From an uncultured Oscillospiraceae bacterium (GTDB lineage: Bacteria; Bacillota; Clostridia; Oscillospirales; Oscillospiraceae), in the NCBI GenBank assembly GCA_910578505.1, contig CAJTPV010000005.1, forward strand, positions 53,568 through 117,567: a stretch of 64,000 nucleotides of DNA, written 5' to 3'. The position numbers and the translations under genes were made by a program. Position 1 is the stretch's first letter. Every line of letters begins with the position of its first letter. The notes under the pieces are model-generated. The model saw only the letters and a program-made list of their open reading frames with translations. It was not told where the DNA came from and did no database searches. Of the stretch, positions 59,360 to 64,000 are shown in pieces.

Positions 59360-60307
59360 TCACTTCTTCCCCTGGGATTCGATATCCCGGACCAGCGGGG
59401 GGATCTGCGAGATCATATTGTCCAGATCCTCAAACAGGGCGCTCTTCGTCGTACCCAGGCGGCTGGCGGAATCAATATGCTTGACCACATCCTGGTACTG
59501 CTCCTTGATCTGGCTGAAAAACTGGCGGATGCTCTGCAGCTCCTGCTGGGAGACGGTGATGACGCCGGAGATATCCTCCTGCACCGTCACCGCGCCGTCG
59601 GCGGCCTCCGTGATCTTGCGGAAGCTCTCGTTGGCCTCCTCCACGATCCCCACGCCCTGCCCCAGGGTCTGCTGGGACAGACCGATGCGGTCGTTGAGCT
59701 GCCCGGCGCTGCTCTCCACATCCCGGACGCCGGCGTCCACCTCTCCGGTCAGGATCTTGATCTCCTCGGCCAGCCGCTTCACCTGCTCCGCCACCACGGA
59801 GAAGCCCCGGCCAGCCGCCCCGGCCCTGGCCGCCTCAATGGAGGCGTTGATGGCCAGAATATTGGTCTCGTCCGCGATGGACACGATCTTGTCCATGCAG
59901 TGCTGAATAGCGTTGATGGCGCTCTGCAGCTGGCCAAAGGTCTCCCGCATGGCGTCAAAGGACTGCTGCACCTCCGCAGAGATCTGGGCCAGCGCCGCCA
60001 TCTCGCCCTGGGCCTCCTCCACACTCCCAGCCACCGCGGACTTCACCTGGAGAAACTGCTCGGAGGTCTGGCTGATGTTGGTAAAGGACCCGTCCAGATT
60101 CTCCAGCTTGACCTGGAAATGGTCCGCGTTCTCCAGCACGCCGGAGAAGGACGCGCCTACCTGCCGCAGCTCCCACAGGGAGGTGACCTCCTGGTGGACC
60201 AGCATCCGCTGGTACTCCTTCAGGCTCTCCGACACGTGCAGCAGCGGATAGAGGCCGGTCTCCTCCTGGACCCGGCGGGCCTCCCGCTTCTTTCCCGCAA
60301 ATAACAT
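59360..60307 (-). CDS. Soluble methyl-accepting chemotaxis protein
   Basis: A 315-residue cytosolic chemoreceptor without membrane helices. The signalling tip reads IVSIADETNILAINASIEAARAGAAGRGFSVVAEQVKRLAEEI (about residues 145-188), the CheA/CheW contact; long coiled coils flank it. No recognisable sensor domain. The ATG at 60307 has GGGAGG at eight bases. It starts 14 bp after a FIST-domain gene and probably takes its signal from that protein. Confidence 0.92.
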   Translation of the reverse strand: MLFAGKKREARRVQEETGLYPLLHVSESLKEYQRMLVHQEVTSLWELRQVGASFSGVLENADHFQVKLENLDGSFTNISQTSEQFLQVKSAVAGSVEEAQGEMAALAQISAEVQQSFDAMRETFGQLQSAINAIQHCMDKIVSIADETNILAINASIEAARAGAAGRGFSVVAEQVKRLAEEIKILTGEVDAGVRDVESSAGQLNDRIGLSQQTLGQGVGIVEEANESFRKITEAADGAVTVQEDISGVITVSQQELQSIRQFFSQIKEQYQDVVKHIDSASRLGTTKSALFEDLDNMISQIPPLVRDIESQGKK

Positions 60308-60321
60308 CCTGTACACCTCCC

Positions 60322-61377
60322 TTACTCAAATACCGCGCACGTCATGGACTGGTTGACAAAGCGGTTGTTGTAGTGCTCCCCGTAGCCCACGAATCCGGCG
60401 TGGTTCCCCAGCGCCGCCATGTCCCGCAGATAGGCCTGCATGTAGTTCTGCTCGGAAAAGAGCTTATACCGGAACAGGCAGTTGACGGAGAAAATGGCGG
60501 AGCGGTGGGGGAACTCCCGGCAAATCTGGCGGATCGTGTCCTGGACAATGGCCCGGTAGTCCCCCAGCTCCAGCAGGATCAGCACGTCGGAGTCATTGAC
60601 CTGCCGGAAGCAGGCCAGAGCGCCGCCCTGCACGTCCTTGATGGAGATGATGCAGGTGTCGTCCCCGTTGACCTTGCCGAAGGGATTCTGAAAGGTCCGC
60701 GTGAGAATCTCCTCGTCCGTCACATGCAGGATGCTCTTATAGACCTGCTTCGCGCTCTTCCCGTTCAGGGAGCCCAGGATGTATTTGGCCCGGTCCGTAT
60801 CCGAGGCGATGAAGCGGTAATTGCCCAGCTGGTGGTAGATATTTTCCTTATAGGTCTTGACGCAGCCGCCCAGGTTGCGGACCACCCCGTAGACCACCGC
60901 GTCCTGATAGACCCGCCCGTTGGCGGAGACCCGGCCCTCGCCGCCGGTCCCCCCCACCAGGGAGATGCCGTGCTGCCGGAGAACGGTGTTCATGGTGGTC
61001 AGCACGCAGGCGTCGTTGCCGGTGCAGAAGTCGATGCAGACCGTATCCCGGCTGGAGCCTCTCACCTGCTGGATATTCCGCTCCAGCCGCTGTATGTATT
61101 TCACCGGCATGGTGGACACATGCTCCAGCACGCCGGCCGCAGCGGCCACGCCGTCGCAAAAGGCGATGACGCCCACGCCGTGCTCCACCACGCCCATCTG
61201 ATAGCACATCCCGATGCACCCGATGCTGGGCACTCCAGGACAGCGCTTTTCCAACTCCTCCACATGGCGCTCGAATTGCTCCTCATTTGACAGCAGCATG
61301 ATAAACTGGGGCTGATAGAGTCCCCGCAGGGCCTCCTCCAGACTGCCTGTCTGGCTCATCCCAAAAAATTGTTTCAC
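60322..61377 (-). CDS. FIST-domain sensory protein
   Basis: A 351-residue protein. Residues about 30-215 form FIST_N (LSNEEQFERHVEEL, DTVCIDFCTGNDACVLTTM, GGTGGEGRVSANGRVYQDAVVYGVV) and 225-351 FIST_C (ASDTDRAKYILGSLNGKSAKQVY, NCLFRYKLFSEQNYM, GFVGYGEHYNNRFVNQSMTC). FIST proteins are small-ligand (amino-acid) sensors that feed chemoreceptors or kinases. The GTG at 61377 has GGGAGG seven bases upstream. It is followed by the soluble MCP. Confidence 0.88.
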   Translation of the reverse strand: MKQFFGMSQTGSLEEALRGLYQPQFIMLLSNEEQFERHVEELEKRCPGVPSIGCIGMCYQMGVVEHGVGVIAFCDGVAAAAGVLEHVSTMPVKYIQRLERNIQQVRGSSRDTVCIDFCTGNDACVLTTMNTVLRQHGISLVGGTGGEGRVSANGRVYQDAVVYGVVRNLGGCVKTYKENIYHQLGNYRFIASDTDRAKYILGSLNGKSAKQVYKSILHVTDEEILTRTFQNPFGKVNGDDTCIISIKDVQGGALACFRQVNDSDVLILLELGDYRAIVQDTIRQICREFPHRSAIFSVNCLFRYKLFSEQNYMQAYLRDMAALGNHAGFVGYGEHYNNRFVNQSMTCAVFE

Positions 61378-61413
61378 TGTGCCGCCTCCCTTCCATATGA
61401 TGACAGATACTGT

Positions 61414-61443
61414 ATTATAATCGAAAGACACCTGCCCTGTCAA
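61414..61443 (-). promoter_or_regulatory. Promoter of the FIST-MCP operon
   Basis: On the minus strand TTGACA (61443-61438), 18 bases, TATAAT (61419-61414), a near-consensus promoter. Confidence 0.75.
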
Positions 61444-61506
61444 TCATTTCATCTCAACAGCAGCCGCTCCTGCCGCTCCCGGAGCGAAAAAATTTTCCGG
61501 CAGCCC

Positions 61507-61534
61507 TTGCAATTTCAGCCGGGACAGCTATAAT
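61507..61534 (+). promoter_or_regulatory. Promoter of the LysR regulator gene
   Basis: TTGCAA (61507-61512), 16 bases, TATAAT (61529-61534), divergent from the FIST promoter. Confidence 0.65.
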
Positions 61535-61565
61535 AATGACAGATTTGCGCAGAGGGGGCGGCGCC

Positions 61566-62447
61566 GTGGAGACCAAAAAATGGGAGGCCATGCTGACAGC
61601 GGTGGAGCTGGGCAGCTTTACGCGGGCCGCCCAGCGTCTGGGCCTGACCCAGTCGGGCCTGACCCATATGATGAACAGCCTGGAGAAGGAGGTGGGCTTT
61701 CCCCTTCTGCTCCGGGACCGCTACGGCGTGCGGCTCACCGCCGCCGGGGAGAGCCTGCTGCCCGCCGCCAGAGAGCTGCTCCAGGCCGGCCGCCGGCTGG
61801 ACAGCGCCATTGCCGCCCAGACCAGCCTGAAGCGGGAAAATATCCGGGTGGCCGCCTATTCCAGCATCTGTATGCACTGGCTGCCCACCATCGTCCAGCA
61901 GTTCCGGTGGGACTTTCCCGACGTGTCGGTGGACATCCGCATGGGCAGCGTGGATGAAATGTACCGCTGGCTCCAGGAGGGCAAGGTGGACCTCAGCTTC
62001 GCCAGCCGCCAGGACCGGGGCCAGTACAGCTGGGTCCCCCTGTGGGACGACCCCCTGCTGGCCATCCTGCCTGTGGACTACCCGGTGGAGAGCGGAAGCC
62101 GGTTCCCGGTCTCCGGCTTTGACGGCAAGGAGTTCCTGATGCCCTCCCTGGGGTTTGACCAGGACATTCTGTCCGTCTTTGAGGCCCACGGCGTCCATCC
62201 GGACATCCGCAACAACACCTCTGTGGAGGACGCGGCTATTGTGTCCATGGTGGAGCACGGCCTGGGGGTGAGCATCCTCTCAGAGCTGGTGCTGCAGGGG
62301 CTGCGGATGAACGTGCGGACCCTGCCCCTGGACCCGCCGGCCTGCCGCCACATCGGCATCGCCGTGGCGGCCCGCGAGGAGACCACGGCGGTCGTGGGGC
62401 AGTTTATCGCCTACTCCAAGCGGATCGTAGGCCAGCTGCACCAGTAA
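61566..62447 (+). CDS. LysR-family transcriptional regulator
   Basis: A 293-residue regulator. The HTH is KKWEAMLTAVELGSFTRAAQRLGLTQSGLTHMMNSLEKEVGFPLLLRDR (split over residues 4-52); the effector domain follows with VAAYSSICMHWLPTIVQQF and EHGLGVSILSELVL. I start at the GTG at 61566 with GGGGG eight bases upstream; a longer frame from 61536 overlaps the -10 region. LysR genes are usually divergent from their target, so the FIST-MCP operon is a candidate. Confidence 0.88.
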   Translation: METKKWEAMLTAVELGSFTRAAQRLGLTQSGLTHMMNSLEKEVGFPLLLRDRYGVRLTAAGESLLPAARELLQAGRRLDSAIAAQTSLKRENIRVAAYSSICMHWLPTIVQQFRWDFPDVSVDIRMGSVDEMYRWLQEGKVDLSFASRQDRGQYSWVPLWDDPLLAILPVDYPVESGSRFPVSGFDGKEFLMPSLGFDQDILSVFEAHGVHPDIRNNTSVEDAAIVSMVEHGLGVSILSELVLQGLRMNVRTLPLDPPACRHIGIAVAAREETTAVVGQFIAYSKRIVGQLHQ

Positions 62448-62474
62448 ACGGCAATGATAGCAAGGAGAAAAACC

Positions 62475-62948
62475 ATGTCGATCGAAAAAGTCAGAACCTA
62501 TTTGGCCCAGTACGGCCTGGATGGCCGCATCCTGGAATTTGAGACCTCCAGCGCCACGGTGGAGCTGGCCGCCGCCGCGGCTGGCTGCGAACCGGCGCGG
62601 ATCGCCAAGTCCCTCTCGTTCCTGGTGGACGGAAGGGCCATCCTGGTGGTGGCCGCCGGAGACGCCAAGGTGGACAACGCCAAATACAAGGCCCAATTCG
62701 GCACAAAGGCGAAAATGCTCTCCCCCGACCAGGTCACGGAGATGGTGGGCCACGCGGTGGGCGGCGTGTGCCCCTTCGGCATCAACGAGGGGGTGGACGT
62801 CTATCTGGATGCATCGCTCAGGCGCTTTGCGACCGTATTCCCGGCCTGCGGCAGCAGCAACAGCGCCATTGAGCTGTCTATCCCGGAATTGGAGAGCGCC
62901 TCCCGCTATCAGCAGTGGGTGGACGTCTGCAAGAATTGGACGGCATAA
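62475..62948 (+). CDS. YbaK/EbsC-type aminoacyl-tRNA deacylase
   Basis: A 157-residue YbaK-domain protein: TSSATVELAAAAAGCEPARIAKSLSFLVDGRAILVVAAGDAKVDN is split over the substrate-binding lid; VGGVCPFGI is the conserved GxxxPFG motif. It probably deacylates mischarged Cys-tRNA-Pro or similar. AAGGAG stands before the ATG at 62475. It is the second YbaK-fold gene in the window but belongs to a different branch from the one at 47237. Confidence 0.88.
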   Translation: MSIEKVRTYLAQYGLDGRILEFETSSATVELAAAAAGCEPARIAKSLSFLVDGRAILVVAAGDAKVDNAKYKAQFGTKAKMLSPDQVTEMVGHAVGGVCPFGINEGVDVYLDASLRRFATVFPACGSSNSAIELSIPELESASRYQQWVDVCKNWTA

Positions 62949-63012
62949 TTGAAAAACAGACGCATGACCCGTTCTGCCGCCGCATATCCTTACCAGAGAG
63001 GGGGGAGCGGCC

Positions 63013-63534
63013 ATGGAACGGGTCAAGCTATACTGCCGGGGCCAGTGCCGGGGGGAGATCGCGCTGTGTCCCGCGGGGAGCCGTACGGAGGTGCGGGCTG
63101 TGATGGAGGACCCCGGCGACGGCCTGTACCGGGCGGCGCTGTGCGGCGAGGGCGGCGAGCTCCAGCTGGGCGTCCTGGCCCCGGAGAACGCCGCCCTGGA
63201 GCTGCGGCGGATGCTCTACAGCCGGGATGTGGCGGCGCTGGGGACCCCGCTGCGGGGGGAGGCCCGGTGCTCGTTCCGGTTCCGGGAGAGCGGCTGGCAG
63301 GAGACCAGCCGTCCGGCGGAGCTGCTGGAGGACCGGCTTCTGCGGGAGCGCCTGGGCGCGGTGGAGACCGCCTGGTGGCGGCGGGACGGCGAGGTGCTGT
63401 ATCTGGCCCTGCCGCTGGCGGAGGACAGGCCGTTTCCCCTGGAGACACTGTTCTGCCTGGCCAGGCCGGAGCGGGTGGAGGGATGGCCCTGCGCCGTGTA
63501 CGCCTTCCGGCGGGGCGAGCCGGTGCCGCCCTGA
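63013..63534 (+). CDS. 173-residue hypothetical protein
   Basis: A soluble protein rich in Arg/Glu/Leu: MERVKLYCRGQCRGEIALCP, then a beta-rich domain and LEDRLLRERLGAVETAWWRRDGEVLYLALPLA. I do not recognise a family. GAGAGGGGGGAGC precedes the ATG at 63013. The preceding gene ends 64 bp upstream, so it may be in the same transcript. Confidence 0.6.
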   Translation: MERVKLYCRGQCRGEIALCPAGSRTEVRAVMEDPGDGLYRAALCGEGGELQLGVLAPENAALELRRMLYSRDVAALGTPLRGEARCSFRFRESGWQETSRPAELLEDRLLRERLGAVETAWWRRDGEVLYLALPLAEDRPFPLETLFCLARPERVEGWPCAVYAFRRGEPVPP

Positions 63535-63607
63535 CGGAACCGGCGGCAGAAAGCTGGATGTAGTGGGTAGCCGGCAAAAGAAATACTAAATATTGTGTAT
63601 TTGCCTC

Positions 63608-63636
63608 TTGCGGCGGCGGACAGAATGTGGTATACT
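63608..63636 (+). promoter_or_regulatory. Promoter of the NrdD-tail-like gene
   Basis: TTGCGG (63608-63613), 17 bases, TATACT (63631-63636). Confidence 0.7.
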
Positions 63637-63695
63637 GTGCCCCGTAGAGACGCGCGGCGCTGCCGCGCTCAAGATAAAAGGAGGAACAAAAGATT

Positions 63696-63959
63696 ATGAT
63701 GCAGGTGAACGTCACCGGCGGAACCATCGATCAGCAGGAGATGGACGCCTATATTGCCCGTGCCAACAGCAAGTACCCCATTGGGACCGTGCAGTCCCTG
63801 GATATCCACGTAGACGGCGATTATGTGGATCTGCAGTACCACCTGGCCCCGCGGCCCTTCAGCCGCATCCGCCGCATCACCGGCTACCTGGTGGGCGACA
63901 TGAGCCATTGGAACGACGCCAAGGCCGCCGAGGAGCAGGACCGGGTGAAGCATATCTGA
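63696..63959 (+). CDS. Stand-alone mini-protein resembling the glycyl-radical tail of anaerobic ribonucleotide reductase
   Basis: An 87-residue protein. Residues 1-50 form a small alpha/beta segment (MMQVNVTGGTIDQQEMDAYI). Residues 53-87 (RPFSRIRRITGYLVGDMSHW then NDAKAAEEQDRVKHI) match the C-terminal end of NrdD, where RVxGY holds the radical Gly and xxWNxGKxxE follows. The zinc-binding Cys pairs of NrdD are missing. Similar small Clostridial proteins are labelled anaerobic ribonucleoside-triphosphate reductase. A role as radical spare part, like GrcA/YfiD, is only an inference. ATG at 63696 (or 63699) with AAAAGGAGG. Confidence 0.65.
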   Translation: MMQVNVTGGTIDQQEMDAYIARANSKYPIGTVQSLDIHVDGDYVDLQYHLAPRPFSRIRRITGYLVGDMSHWNDAKAAEEQDRVKHI

Positions 63960-64000
63960 TGGAATAAGACACGGCGGCGGCCGGTTCCCCCCTTTCCGGG

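Overview
The window is a GC-rich, gene-dense chromosomal segment of an anaerobic, probably gut-dwelling Firmicute of class Clostridia, most likely Oscillospirales (relatives of Flavonifractor, Lawsonibacter or Intestinimonas). The grounds are a SCIFF peptide with its radical-SAM maturase, an OLE RNA/oapA/dxs/tlyA/nadK/argR/recN block, rubrerythrin, a bacteriohemerythrin fusion, a ferredoxin-thioredoxin-reductase-like protein, HemZ and a SpoVB-type flippase. No tRNA, rRNA, CRISPR array, prophage or complete insertion sequence is visible.

Layout. 0-0.6 kb: the 3' end of an Rpn/PD-(D/E)XK transposase-like gene. 0.7-9.1 kb, minus strand: an M28-like membrane protein, then the block read from promoter to end as OLE RNA, oapA, dxs, tlyA, nadK, argR, recN. 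9.2-14.2 kb: a PocR-AraC regulator, a carbohydrate-type ABC importer and a YczE-like membrane protein. 14.3-19.3 kb: a hemerythrin/response-regulator fusion, a MalY plus homocysteine methyltransferase operon, and a Crp/FTR/thioredoxin redox cluster. 19.6-22.9 kb: a GntR/ABC exporter operon with a tiny membrane peptide at its head. 23-28 kb: two small proteins, rubrerythrin and a 1208-residue secreted transglutaminase/SLH protein. 28-33.4 kb: obgE, an XRE-S24 repressor, then scfA-scfB-decarboxylase.

33.5-43.8 kb: an orphan IS630-type HTH protein, then housekeeping genes recJ, rel, dtd, an MBL hydrolase, hemZ, a uridine-kinase-like gene and a SpoVB-like flippase. 43.8-47.2 kb, minus strand: a cobalamin importer (btuF-btuC-btuD) behind a cobalamin riboswitch and terminator. 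47.2-52.2 kb: prolyl-tRNA deacylase, murC, cca, nfo and a HAD phosphatase. 52.3-56.6 kb is accessory: a GHKL kinase/LytTR regulator pair with LytTR-type repeats before a DUF6440-like gene, a gene whose ribosome binding site is triplicated, a RelE-type toxin-antitoxin pair between two copies of one terminator, and a Uma2 nuclease-like gene. 56.6-64 kb: an unrecognised protein, a Dabb protein, guanine deaminase, a FIST sensor with a soluble chemoreceptor, a LysR regulator, a YbaK deacylase, an unknown protein and a stand-alone glycyl-radical-like mini-protein.

The most notable element is the large non-coding RNA of about 660 nt at 8380-9036 (minus). It has a near-consensus promoter and a long terminal helix that pairs its two ends, and it lies directly upstream of a four-helix membrane protein gene and dxs. 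This matches the OLE ribonucleoprotein locus. Other signals worth following up are three tandem 11-bp repeats upstream of the SCIFF promoter, LytTR-type direct repeats, the triplicated Shine-Dalgarno unit, and several reading frames shorter than 60 codons.
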